A stretch of 64,000 nucleotides of DNA from Bacteroidaceae bacterium (GCA_017962495.1 JAGCVH010000075.1:1-64000), one strand, 5' to 3'; positions 31,613-39,697 are shown, counted from the stretch's first letter. Made by a program: numbers and translations. The notes: generated by a model from the sequence alone, not told the origin.

Positions 31613-32311
31613 TCAATCCGCTGCTTTCCCCACGGTTAGAACACTAAAAACCATATCACGATTCTCTTTCAGAATGCTTTGAGCAAGGGAATACAACGTT
31701 GCTCCCGTAGTAGTAACATCGTCTACAAGAAGAATATGGTGAGCAGGAATACAGGAACGTGCTTGAAATACGTCTTTAACATTATTTATTCGTTCAGTTG
31801 CAGTTTTGTGGGTTTGTGTCTCATTATTTCTGATTCGTTTAACACAAGAGTTTAAAACAGGTATGCCCGATACTTCAGAAAGCCCTTTTGAGATGTGGTA
31901 ACTTTGATTATAACCACGTTCTATTAGTCGAAGCCAATGTAGAGGAACGGGAACAATGGCTTCAATACCTTCAAAAAAATGTCGTGGGATGAGATCGCGA
32001 GCCATCATTAAACCAATCCATCGACATAAGTCGGGACGATGGCCATATTTCATTTTCATGAATAGCTCGTGGGTTAGGCCTTCCTTATGATAATATATGT
32101 AACTATGACCGCGTTCAATGGGAATCTTTGCCCAAAAGAGTCGACTAACTTCGTTGTCCAAAAAATCTTTTTTCGATAAATAGGGTAAGCGTATGAGACA
32201 TGCACCACAGATTTTTTGTTCTGTCGTGTTTAACTTCTCACCACAAGTTGCACAGAAACGTGGGCTTAGAACGTCACGAAAATCAGTTAACCAGGTTTTA
32301 ATGGTTGCCAT
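31613..32311 (-). CDS. ComF-family phosphoribosyltransferase-like protein
   Basis: A 232-residue protein. N-terminal zinc ribbon with C20-x2-C23 and C35-x2-C38 (CATCG...CGAC); PVPLHWLRLIERGYNQS (121-137); PRPP-binding loop ILLVDDVTTTGATL (193-206). This is the ComF/GntX layout, linked to DNA uptake in competent bacteria and of unclear enzymatic role otherwise. I prefer the ATG at 32311 (MATIKTW) over 32320, because the -7 element at 32318-32325 would overlap the longer start. The transcript would be leaderless or nearly so. AT-richer than cutC next door. Confidence 0.92.
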   Translation of the reverse strand: MATIKTWLTDFRDVLSPRFCATCGEKLNTTEQKICGACLIRLPYLSKKDFLDNEVSRLFWAKIPIERGHSYIYYHKEGLTHELFMKMKYGHRPDLCRWIGLMMARDLIPRHFFEGIEAIVPVPLHWLRLIERGYNQSYHISKGLSEVSGIPVLNSCVKRIRNNETQTHKTATERINNVKDVFQARSCIPAHHILLVDDVTTTGATLYSLAQSILKENRDMVFSVLTVGKAAD

Positions 32312-32317
32312 TAAGCG

Positions 32318-32325
32318 CAAAAATA
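32318..32325 (-). promoter_or_regulatory. -7 element of comF
   Basis: TATTTTTG on the minus strand, seven bases before the ATG at 32311. No clear -33 TTTG at the expected distance. Confidence 0.5.
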
Positions 32326-32422
32326 CAATTATTTTTAGAAAAACTCCTCGTTTTATGGATTTTTATTATGAAATTTCTAACTTTGACATTTAATAATACA
32401 ATTATTATTTTGTTAAGGCGAG

Positions 32423-33385
32423 ATGCGAGGTTTATTAATATCTTTTGTGCTGTGTTTAACGCTGAACGTTACTGGGCAATCGAGATATCGAATAATGATG
32501 TGGAATGTGGAGAATTTTTTCGATTGCAAAGATGATACGTTGAAGCAGGACGAGGAGTTTTTACCCGAGAGTGAGCGACAGTGGACATGGGGGCGTTATT
32601 GGCGCAAAGTGGAAGATGTTGGTAGGGTGATTATGGGAGTTGGTGGTGATATGCCTCCAGCTTTGATTGGCTTGGCTGAAGTTGAAAACGATAGTGTCAT
32701 GATTTCATTGACAAAGATGGGTTCTTTGCGTGCAATGGGTTATGATTATGTGATGACAGACAGTCCTGATCAGCGTGGCGTAGACGTTGCTTTGATGTAT
32801 CTTCCACAGATGTTTCGTTTGGTTGGATGTGAAAGTATAAAGATTCCTTCATTAGATTATGGACTACGGCCCACTCGAGACTTGTTGCATGTTTGGGGGG
32901 GGGTGATGAATGGCGAGACTTTACATGTAGTGGTTTGTCATCTGCCAAGTCGTGCTGGAGATAGTAGAGAAAATAGTAAAAACAGGAAATTAGCGATTGG
33001 TACTTTGGTTTCACTCATTGATTCATTACAGTTAAACATACCTCAGTGCCGTTTGTTGGTCATGGGTGATTTTAATGCTTCACTTCGAGACAAATCACTA
33101 AAGCCTTTGAGAAATATTATGACTATTAAGGCATTGACCCCAGATGGTCGGCGTCCTACAAGAGGAACTTATAGGTATAAGGGTAATTGGGGATGGATAG
33201 ACCATATCTTTGTTAGCGAATCGCTATATACAGGAACAGGTTGCAATGCCCAACTGTATGTTCAGCCGTGGATGAAGCGCATGATGAATGATGATACTTG
33301 GTATCCACGTCGCACTTATTTGGGAACTCATTACGCTGGTGGCGTAAGTGATCATCTTCCTATTTTTTCCGATTTTTATTGGTAA
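32423..33385 (+). CDS. Endonuclease/exonuclease/phosphatase (EEP) family protein, exported
   Basis: A 320-residue protein with a short signal peptide (MRGLLISFVLCLTLNVTGQS). EEP-fold motifs: MMWNVENFFD (Asn28, metal site), GLAEVEND (Glu), VVCHLPSRAGD, LVMGDFNASL (Asp/Asn pair) and WIDHIFVSES (Asp-His). These are the catalytic residues of the DNase I / Mg-dependent phosphoesterase superfamily. The export signal suggests a periplasmic or surface nuclease or phosphodiesterase; substrate not readable. Single gene, AT-rich, whose last 26 bp overlap the end of the convergent sulfatase gene. Upstream, TTTG at about 32374 and a near-match TTATTTTG may form the promoter. Confidence 0.88.
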   Translation: MRGLLISFVLCLTLNVTGQSRYRIMMWNVENFFDCKDDTLKQDEEFLPESERQWTWGRYWRKVEDVGRVIMGVGGDMPPALIGLAEVENDSVMISLTKMGSLRAMGYDYVMTDSPDQRGVDVALMYLPQMFRLVGCESIKIPSLDYGLRPTRDLLHVWGGVMNGETLHVVVCHLPSRAGDSRENSKNRKLAIGTLVSLIDSLQLNIPQCRLLVMGDFNASLRDKSLKPLRNIMTIKALTPDGRRPTRGTYRYKGNWGWIDHIFVSESLYTGTGCNAQLYVQPWMKRMMNDDTWYPRRTYLGTHYAGGVSDHLPIFSDFYW

Positions 33386-34985
33386 GGGCTTCTATGGGCC
33401 AAGGTACGGGCGAGCCCGTGAGATCGCTCGGGCGCTGCGCCTGCATCGCCAGGAGGGAGTCGGTGAGCTGTTGCGCCATGCGGCGCAGGAGACGCGGATG
33501 GGTCTCCGAAAGGTCGTGGGTCTCGGCAATGTCGCGACGACGATTGTAGAGACGGAAATGACGACTCTCCCAGAAATAGATGAGGTGGTAGTCGCCACGG
33601 AGCAACGCGGAATATGCCCCGAAGCCGTCGGCTTCCTCATAGCCCCGAACCCAGACATTGGGGAAATGGAAAAGGAGGGTGCGAGAGTGATGACGACGGG
33701 GATGGAGGAGGAGTGGGGTGAAGTCGACCCCGTCGATGGGCTGCACCGTGCTGTAGTGGCGAATGCCTGCCATGGAAAGGAGTGTGGGGTAGAAGTCCTC
33801 GATGATGACGCGGTTGGCGTTGACACGGCCCCCACGGGTGACTCCGGGCCAGAGAACCATCATGGGTTCGTGGATGCCACCCTCGAGAGCCGAACCCTTG
33901 CCAGCCCGGGCAGGGTAGTTCTGGTCGAGGTTCTTGCGTCCCTGACGGAAATCGACACTCTGTCCGCCATTGTCGGACATGAAGAGGAGGATGGTGTTGC
34001 GTGCCACATCGGGATGGAGCTGGAGATAGTCGAGGACGTCGCCAAGACTCTTGTCCATGCCTTCGACAAGTGCCGCATGATTGATCTCCTGTTCGTCGAG
34101 AGGCACTCCCAGCATGGGGTCGATGACACCGCGACCCGAGGCATCGCGGTAGTTGGGGGTGAAACGCGAGTCGGCATCGTAGGGAATGTGGATGGCATAG
34201 TGGGAGAGATAGAGGAAGAAGGGCTGGCGCCGCGACACCGCCTGCTGCATCTGCCTGATGGCTTCGAGGGTGAGTGCCTCGGTGAGGAAGGTGCCACTGC
34301 CGTAGTAGCGCTCGAGTCCCGTGACATGGAAGGGACCACTGCCGTATTCGTTCTCGGCAAGGTAACTGGCTGGCGCCCCGTTGGCTCCCCCCGCAATGTT
34401 GACGCAGAACCCGAGGCGAAGGGGATCGGCACCCGCCGTCTGTTCGGCAGCAAAATGTGCCTTGCCGCAGTGGATGGTGTAGTAGCCGTGGTCCTTGAGA
34501 ACCTGCGGCAGGGGAGTGACGCGAGTGGCGTTGACGAGATCGTGGGGCGAGGCGTCCTCTGGCTGTATGCCGTTGTAGTGCCAGGTGGGCAGGAGGAGAG
34601 AGGAGGAGGGTTCGTCGGTGGACTGGTTGTAGTGGAGCGTCCAGTTGGTGACACGATGGCGTGCCGCATTCATGCCGGAGAGGAGGGAACAGCGCGAGGG
34701 GGAGGAGACGGCACAGGCATAGGCATTGGTGAAGCGTACGCCGAGGCGTGCCATGCGTTCCATGTTCGGTGTGCGATAGCGCTGGTTGAGGGGCGTGGGA
34801 CTGTCCCAGAAGGGTACGGAGGTCTCCTGCCACCCCATGTCATCGACGAGGAATAGGATGATGTTGGGTTGCGCGGGCGAAGAAACGCCCGAAGAATGAG
34901 GGTTCGGCATCGGCGCAGCAGCTACACTTGCGTAGCTTGCTGGGGCGAGAAAGAAGAATAAAGAATGATAGGCGAGATGTTTCAC
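33360..34985 (-). CDS. Sulfatase, serine type
   Basis: 541 residues if translation starts at the GTG at 34985, which gives a signal peptide (VKHLAYHSLFFFLAPASYA). An ATG at residue 26 (PNPHSSG) is the alternative; a longer frame from 35135 is repeat-derived and rejected. Sulfatase motifs: NIILFLVDDMGW (41-52, metal Asp pair), SSPSRCSLLSG (94-104) with Ser94 as the residue oxidised to formylglycine, GKAHFAAE, and LFMSDNGGQS. Ser at that place needs an anaerobic radical-SAM maturase (anSME), not encoded here. Periplasmic; substrate probably a sulfated host or algal glycan, not assignable. Much GC-richer than the EEP gene it meets. Confidence 0.92.
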   Translation of the reverse strand: MKHLAYHSLFFFLAPASYASVAAAPMPNPHSSGVSSPAQPNIILFLVDDMGWQETSVPFWDSPTPLNQRYRTPNMERMARLGVRFTNAYACAVSSPSRCSLLSGMNAARHRVTNWTLHYNQSTDEPSSSLLLPTWHYNGIQPEDASPHDLVNATRVTPLPQVLKDHGYYTIHCGKAHFAAEQTAGADPLRLGFCVNIAGGANGAPASYLAENEYGSGPFHVTGLERYYGSGTFLTEALTLEAIRQMQQAVSRRQPFFLYLSHYAIHIPYDADSRFTPNYRDASGRGVIDPMLGVPLDEQEINHAALVEGMDKSLGDVLDYLQLHPDVARNTILLFMSDNGGQSVDFRQGRKNLDQNYPARAGKGSALEGGIHEPMMVLWPGVTRGGRVNANRVIIEDFYPTLLSMAGIRHYSTVQPIDGVDFTPLLLHPRRHHSRTLLFHFPNVWVRGYEEADGFGAYSALLRGDYHLIYFWESRHFRLYNRRRDIAETHDLSETHPRLLRRMAQQLTDSLLAMQAQRPSDLTGSPVPWPIEALTNKNRKK

Positions 34986-35013
34986 GGTACGAGACAGGGG
35001 AGAGGGGGAGTTA

Positions 35014-35155
35014 ATGGACAATGGACCGCTCGAGCTTTGCTCGCTTGCGTAGAGCAACGGAGCAAGAATGGATAATGGACAATGGACAATGGATAATGGA
35101 CCGCTCGGCGACGTCAGGAGACGCTTGCGTAGCAACGCGGAGCAAGAATGGACAA
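35014..35155. repeat. Two copies of the dispersed repeat with TGGACAATGG spacers
   Basis: ATGGACAATGGACCGCTCGAG...AGAGCAACGGAGCAAGAATGG (35014-35071) and GGACCGCTCGGCGACGTCAGGAGACGCTTGCGTAGCAACGCGGAGCAAGAATGG (35097-35150), joined by GATAATGGACAATGG units. The second is the most complete copy in the window. The gap 34986-35370 holds only such repeats and no supported gene. Confidence 0.85.
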
Positions 35156-35157
35156 TT

Positions 35158-35247
35158 CATTTACCATTTACCATTTACCATTTACCATTTACCATTTACC
35201 ATTTACCATTTACCATTTACGATTTACCATTTACCATTTACGATTTC
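35158..35247. repeat. CATTTAC heptamer array, about 12-13 units
   Basis: CATTTAC repeated head to tail with two units changed to GATTTAC. It is followed by CTTGCGCTCCGTTGG...GAGCAAGCTCGGAGTC, a diverged dispersed-repeat copy (35248-35290), and GATTTACGATTTATTTGACTATTTGACTATTTAG. The heptamer also occurs, in reverse orientation, upstream of tdh. Confidence 0.9.
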
Positions 35248-35370
35248 TTGCGCTCCGTTGGTGCTCAGGCGAGCAAGCTCGGAGTCCGATTTACGATTTA
35301 TTTGACTATTTGACTATTTAGTCATTGATTCACGAATGCCGAGCGATGAATTATGGATTCTTTTGTGTTT

Positions 35371-36288
35371 TTATAACTTGAGGGCGGAGAGGTTCTGGGC
35401 GAGCTGTTGGGTGCTGCTGGCACCGACGAGGACGCTGGTGACACCCTGCTGCTCGAGAATCCACGAGAGTGCCATCTGGGCAAGAGTCTCGTTGCGGAGA
35501 GATGCCTGGCGATTGAGTTCGCGGAGGCGTTCGAGGAGTTCGGGGGTGAGTACGTCGGGCTTGAGGAAACGACCCTGCGTCATGCGAGAACCCTCGGGGA
35601 TGCCATGGAGATAGCGGTCGGTGAGCAGTCCCTGCGCCAGAGGCGAGAAGGAGATGAAACCGACACCCTGCTGGTGGCAGAAGTCGAGGATGCCCTCGTC
35701 CTGCGGCGCACGGTCGAGGAGATTGAGTCGGCCCTGATAGATGAGGAGGGGTACGTCGCGCTGAAGCAGATAGTCGTAGGCAAACTGCAGGGCAGGGAGA
35801 GGCCAGCGGGATATGCCGACATAGAGAGCCTTGCCCTGACGGACTACATCGACAAGGGCCTGCAGCGTCTCCTCGAGAGGTGTCTCGGGGTCGTAGCGAT
35901 GGCTATAGAAGAGGTCGACATAGTCGAGGTGCATGCGACGCAACGACTGGTCGAGGCTTGCCATGAGATACTTCCGCGAACCCCAGTTGCCATACGGACC
36001 GGGCCACATGTCGTAACCCGCCTTGGTGGCGATGAAGAGTTCGTCGCGGTGGGGACGGAAGTCATCGTCGATGAGTCGGCCCATCGTCTCCTCAGCACTG
36101 CCGTAGGGAGGTCCGTAGTTGTTGGCAAGGTCGAAATGTACGATACCGTGTTCGAAGGCATATCTCGTGATCTCGCGGGAACGTTCGTAGGGATCGTTGG
36201 CTCCGAAGTTGTGCCAAAAGCCAAGCGAAATCTTGGGCAGGAGAACTCCACTCCTTCCACAGCGGCGATAGATGGGGTCGTTAGTCAT
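35371..36288 (-). CDS. Aldo/keto reductase, YghZ-like
   Basis: 305 residues from ATG 36288; the ATG at 36318 would lie within the promoter -7 element. AKR tetrad: D53 and Y58 in FDLANNYGP, K89 in FIATKAGYD, H130 in LFYSHRYD. GSAEETMGRL and the WPGPYGNWGSRKYL stretch match the L-glyceraldehyde-3-phosphate reductase / YghZ group and beta-subunit-like AKRs. NADPH-dependent reduction of small aldehydes is expected, in the cytoplasm. GC-rich like the adjacent sulfatase. Physiological substrate unknown. Confidence 0.9.
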   Translation of the reverse strand: MTNDPIYRRCGRSGVLLPKISLGFWHNFGANDPYERSREITRYAFEHGIVHFDLANNYGPPYGSAEETMGRLIDDDFRPHRDELFIATKAGYDMWPGPYGNWGSRKYLMASLDQSLRRMHLDYVDLFYSHRYDPETPLEETLQALVDVVRQGKALYVGISRWPLPALQFAYDYLLQRDVPLLIYQGRLNLLDRAPQDEGILDFCHQQGVGFISFSPLAQGLLTDRYLHGIPEGSRMTQGRFLKPDVLTPELLERLRELNRQASLRNETLAQMALSWILEQQGVTSVLVGASSTQQLAQNLSALKL

Positions 36289-36315
36289 AGCAGGTCGTAT
36301 GTTTGTTAAACTTTG

Positions 36316-36323
36316 CAAAGATA
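36316..36323 (-). promoter_or_regulatory. -7 element of the aldo/keto reductase gene
   Basis: TATCTTTG on the minus strand with a leader of about 20 bases to ATG 36288. A TTTG lies 12 bp upstream, closer than the usual spacing. Confidence 0.5.
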
Positions 36324-36380
36324 TGAATTAATTTTCAAATTTTCATTTTTCGTTTTTAATTTCTTTGTACCTTTACCCCC

Positions 36381-37193
36381 ATGAAACGGATAAAAATGAT
36401 TCTCACCCTCGTCTGCACCCTCCTCGTGATGGGAGTGCAAGGCCAGAACGATGCCTACCTGAAGGCCCTCACACGATATGTGAAGAGTAACCGCAACGCA
36501 TGCACCGTGCCAGTGGAACCCCTGCGGAAAGGACTGACAGAGGTCACCGACAAGATGCTTGTCAATAAGAGAGGGTTTACGACGGACGAACTCGTGGATG
36601 TGTATATCCGACAGCAGTTTATGACGGACATGGTGGAACACGTGCTGAAGCCCACCTACGGACGATATGTCACCGCCGAGGAACTGCGACAACTCACCGA
36701 CATGTACAAGACGACGAAGGGGAAGTTCTACCTGGCACATCTGACACAGACCCAGACACGGCTGGACGCCATCATAGAGGAACTGCTGCACTGGCAAGCC
36801 GAGGAGATGGACAAGGGCAGTCAGCTGCTGCCGATACAGCCCGACCCTAACTGTCCTCCCGAATACGTGGAACGCTTTAATGCCTATTACAAGCTGGCAA
36901 GACTGGACGCCGCACTGCAGTGCATACAGGAGAGCGAGGAATACAAATGGGGCGAGGAGGAGTATCGCAAAATCATAGACCTAATGCTGCCTTACCTGAG
37001 TGAGAACCTGCCTACCATCACCCTGAACATAGCCTATAAGTTCCTTACCGACGACGACCTGCGTTTCGGCATGAAGCTATGTGCCACCGAGGCATACCAG
37101 AGGTCGGTGGAGGCTCACGCCGAAGCCGTGGGAACCATGCAGACCTCGACGCAACTTATCTATATGAAGTATATTGAGTGGTTAACAAAATAG
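36381..37193 (+). CDS. Exported protein with DUF2059-like region
   Basis: A 270-residue protein with a signal peptide (MKRIKMILTLVCTLLVMGVQGQ). All-helical mature part. Residues ~85-120 (VLKPTYGRYVTAEELRQLTDMYKTTKGKFYLAH) resemble the DUF2059 pattern, in which a helix with EEL...L..fY.t..Gk is conserved. No catalytic residues recognised. It stands alone between the aldo/keto reductase (divergent) and a strong terminator. A TACCTTTA at about 36369 may be its -7 element, which would leave a short leader. Function unknown. Confidence 0.75.
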   Translation: MKRIKMILTLVCTLLVMGVQGQNDAYLKALTRYVKSNRNACTVPVEPLRKGLTEVTDKMLVNKRGFTTDELVDVYIRQQFMTDMVEHVLKPTYGRYVTAEELRQLTDMYKTTKGKFYLAHLTQTQTRLDAIIEELLHWQAEEMDKGSQLLPIQPDPNCPPEYVERFNAYYKLARLDAALQCIQESEEYKWGEEEYRKIIDLMLPYLSENLPTITLNIAYKFLTDDDLRFGMKLCATEAYQRSVEAHAEAVGTMQTSTQLIYMKYIEWLTK

Positions 37194-37218
37194 GCTTGGG
37201 ATTCCAAGCCTATTTTTG
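37187..37218 (+). terminator. Intrinsic terminator overlapping the stop codon
   Basis: A 13-bp perfect stem (AAAATAGGCTTGG / CCAAGCCTATTTT) with loop GATT, followed by TGTT. The TAG stop codon of the upstream gene (37191-37193) lies inside the left arm. Confidence 0.88.
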
Positions 37219-37350
37219 TTAAGGTCTAAGGTCCGCTCGGCACTTGTGACGCTTGGGTAGCGAAGTTGGAGCAAGAAAGGTCTAAAGTCTTAAGTCCTGC
37301 CCCATGCCCCATGCCCCTTCTCACTAATTAACGTCCATTGTCCATTATCC
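37219..37350. repeat. Repeat mosaic before the kbl 3' end
   Basis: A diverged dispersed-repeat copy (37232-37277, CCGCTCGGCACTTGTGACGC...GGAGCAAGAA) between two AAGGTCTAAGGTC / AAGGTCTAAAGTC stretches, then CCCCATGCCCCATGCCCC and GTCCATTGTCCATTATCC. No gene. Confidence 0.75.
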
Positions 37351-37356
37351 ATTCTT

Positions 37357-38547
37357 TCATTTCCCCAAAACCCCCAGCTCCTTGCCAACTTTGATGAAGG
37401 CTTCGATGCATTTGTCGAGGTGCTCCCGACGATGTCCCGCGGAGAGCTGGACGCGGATGCGGGCCTGTCCCTTCGGAACTACGGGATAGTAGAAACCGGT
37501 GACATAGATGCCTTCCTCCTGCATCTTCGCAGCAAACACCTGTGACAACTTGGCGTCGTAAAGCATGACGGCACAGATGGCACTCTGCGTGGGTTTGATG
37601 TCGAATCCTGCTGCCATCATCTTGTCGCGGAAGTAATTGACATTCTCCACCAACTTATCGTGGAGTTCGTTGCTCTCCTTCAGCATCTTGAATACCTCGA
37701 GGGAGGCACCGATGATGCAGGGGGCGAGGGAGTTGGAGAAGAGGTAGGGACGAGAACGCTGGCGCAGGAGGTCGATAATCTCCTTGCGACCTGTGGTAAA
37801 GCCTCCCAAGGCACCTCCAAAGGCTTTGCCTAACGTGCCGGTGTAGATGTCCACCCTTCCGTAGGTCTGGAAGAATTCGCTGACGCCGTGACCCGTCTTT
37901 CCGACAACACCAGCGGAATGGCTCTCATCCACCATTACCAGGGCATCGTACTTCTCGGCTAAGTCACAAATCTTGTCAACGGGTGCTACATTGCCATCCA
38001 TCGAGAACACACCATCGGTGACGATGATGCGGAAACGCTGGGCCTGAGCCTCCTGCAGACACTTCTCCAGTTCTGCCATGTCGGCGTTGGCATAGCGATA
38101 ACGCTTTGCCTTGCAGAGGCGTACGCCGTCGATGATGGAGGCATGGTTCAGGGCATCGCTGATGATGGCATCCTCCTCCGTAAGTAGGGGTTCGAACACA
38201 CCTCCGTTGGCATCGAAGCATGCGGCATAGAGGATGGTGTCGTCGGTGTGGAAATACTCCGATATGGCTGCTTCCAGTTGTTTGTGTATGTCCTGTGTGC
38301 CACAAATGAAGCGTACACTCGACATGCCGAAGCCTCGTTCGTCCATCATCTTCTTACTTGCCTCGATAAGGCGAGGATGGTCGGAGAGACCCAGATAGTT
38401 GTTGGCGCAGAAGTTCAGCACCGTTTGTCCTTTTACTTCGATGGCAGCCCGCTGGGGCGTTTCGATGAGGCGTTCCTCCTTGTAGAGTCCTGCCTCACGA
38501 ATCTCCGTCAAGGTCTGGCGAAGATGGTCTTGCATTTTTCCGTACAT
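37357..38547 (-). CDS. kbl: Glycine C-acetyltransferase (2-amino-3-ketobutyrate CoA ligase)
   Basis: A 396-residue PLP enzyme of the alpha-oxoamine synthase family: 2-amino-3-oxobutyrate + CoA to glycine + acetyl-CoA. Motifs: NFCANNYLGLSDHP (45-58), VRFICGTQDIHKQLE (78-92), VMVDESHSAGVVG (204-216; Asp207 to the pyridine N) and TGTLGKAFGGALGG (236-249; K241 Schiff base). Length as in E. coli Kbl. It is divergent from the threonine dehydrogenase gene at 38725; both act in sequence, so the pair forms threonine-to-glycine catabolism. Confidence 0.96.
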   Translation of the reverse strand: MYGKMQDHLRQTLTEIREAGLYKEERLIETPQRAAIEVKGQTVLNFCANNYLGLSDHPRLIEASKKMMDERGFGMSSVRFICGTQDIHKQLEAAISEYFHTDDTILYAACFDANGGVFEPLLTEEDAIISDALNHASIIDGVRLCKAKRYRYANADMAELEKCLQEAQAQRFRIIVTDGVFSMDGNVAPVDKICDLAEKYDALVMVDESHSAGVVGKTGHGVSEFFQTYGRVDIYTGTLGKAFGGALGGFTTGRKEIIDLLRQRSRPYLFSNSLAPCIIGASLEVFKMLKESNELHDKLVENVNYFRDKMMAAGFDIKPTQSAICAVMLYDAKLSQVFAAKMQEEGIYVTGFYYPVVPKGQARIRVQLSAGHRREHLDKCIEAFIKVGKELGVLGK

Positions 38548-38576
38548 ATTATTAAAGGTTAGGTTAGATAAATGTC

Positions 38577-38676
38577 AAATGGTAAATGGTAAATGTATAA
38601 TGTTTAATGTCAAATGTTGGGTTTAGGCATACAAATTTACAAAATAAATGGTAAATGGTAAATGGTAAATGGTAAT
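38577..38676. repeat. GTAAATG heptamer runs between kbl and tdh
   Basis: Short run at 38577-38596 and a four- to five-unit run at 38644-38676. The second run occupies the place where the -33 element of the tdh promoter should be. Confidence 0.8.
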
Positions 38677-38683
38677 TATTTAC

Positions 38684-38691
38684 TATTTTTG
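38684..38691 (+). promoter_or_regulatory. -7 element of the tdh transcript
   Basis: TATTTTTG, about 33 bases before the ATG at 38725. No TTTG at the expected -33 position, which is inside the heptamer repeat. Confidence 0.45.
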
Positions 38692-38724
38692 TCCTGTTAA
38701 AACAAGATTAATTCTAATTATACG

Positions 38725-39678
38725 ATGAAAAACATTCTGGTAATTGGTTCGACGGGTCAGATCGGTTCGGAGCTAACTCGCGTGTTGAGAGAAAGTTATG
38801 GTGGAAGCCATGTTGTTGCAGGCTATATTGTGGGTGCAGAACCTAAGGCCGACCTACTTGAAGGCGGTCCTGCCGCTATTGCCGACGTTATGGATGGGCA
38901 ACACATTGCCGACGTGGTGAAGGAGTATCAGATAGATACCATCTACAATCTGGCAGCACTGCTGAGTGTGGTTGCAGAGTCGCGTCCTCGCCTGGCATGG
39001 AAGATTGGCATCGACGGATTGTGGAAAGTGCTTGAGGTGGCTCGCGAACACCATTGTGCCGTATTTACACCAAGTTCGATAGGTTCGTTTGGTGCCGATA
39101 CGCCTCACGACATGACTCCGCAGGACACCATACAGCGTCCGCGTACTATCTATGGCATCTCCAAGGTAACGACGGAACTCCTTAGCGACTACTATCATTT
39201 GAAGTATGGCGTCGATACACGTTCCGTTCGCTTCCCGGGACTCATCTCATGGAAGACCCTCCCAGGTGGAGGCACAACGGACTATGCCGTCGACATCTAT
39301 TATAGTGCCGTCAAAGGGGAGAAGTTTGTTTGCCCCATTGCCAAAGGAACCCTGATGGATATGATGTATATGCCCGATGCCCTGAAAGCTGCCGTTAGCA
39401 TCATGGAAGCCGATGCTTCGCGTCTGGTACATCACAATGGCTTCAATGTGGCTTCGATGAGCTTCGACCCCGATACCATCTTCCAAGCCATACGCAAATA
39501 TAAGCCCGAGTTCGAAATGGAATACGATGTCGATCCCTTGCGCCAGTCCATTGCCGACTCGTGGCCTAATAAGATGGATGACTCATGTGCAAGGAACGAG
39601 TGGGATTGGAAACCCGACTACGACCTTGATGCCATGACGGTGGACATGCTGAAACACCTCGAGCAGAAACTGCTTTAA
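38725..39678 (+). CDS. tdh: L-threonine 3-dehydrogenase, SDR (epimerase-like) type
   Basis: A 317-residue extended short-chain dehydrogenase: L-threonine + NAD+ to 2-amino-3-oxobutyrate. Rossmann motif GSTGQIG (8-14), YNLAALLS (74-81), FTPSSIGSFG (114-123) and the catalytic YGISK (Y143, K147). RFPGLISWKTLPGGGTTDYAV is typical of the SDR-type TDH found in Bacteroidota and animals and not of the zinc-dependent E. coli enzyme. Cytoplasmic. The product is unstable and is consumed by Kbl, encoded divergently 177 bp away. The GH30 gene starts only 19 bp downstream, so read-through is likely although the functions are unrelated. Confidence 0.95.
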   Translation: MKNILVIGSTGQIGSELTRVLRESYGGSHVVAGYIVGAEPKADLLEGGPAAIADVMDGQHIADVVKEYQIDTIYNLAALLSVVAESRPRLAWKIGIDGLWKVLEVAREHHCAVFTPSSIGSFGADTPHDMTPQDTIQRPRTIYGISKVTTELLSDYYHLKYGVDTRSVRFPGLISWKTLPGGGTTDYAVDIYYSAVKGEKFVCPIAKGTLMDMMYMPDALKAAVSIMEADASRLVHHNGFNVASMSFDPDTIFQAIRKYKPEFEMEYDVDPLRQSIADSWPNKMDDSCARNEWDWKPDYDLDAMTVDMLKHLEQKLL

Positions 39679-39697
39679 GCATAATACAATACACACT

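Noticed and set aside
33348..34856. 502-codon open frame on the plus strand
   Set aside because: It is antisense to the sulfatase, whose motifs are complete; the frame arises from high GC codon bias. A 398-codon minus-strand frame in the same place has the same cause.
35158..35247. Heptamer array as a CRISPR array
   Set aside because: Units are only 7 bp, contiguous and without unique spacers; no cas genes are nearby.
35021..35305. 94-residue frame with HLPFTIY repeats
   Set aside because: It is only the CATTTAC heptamer and dispersed repeat read through; period-seven peptides are a product of the DNA repeat.
35407..36309. 300-codon plus-strand open frame
   Set aside because: Antisense shadow of the aldo/keto reductase gene; no recognisable protein features.
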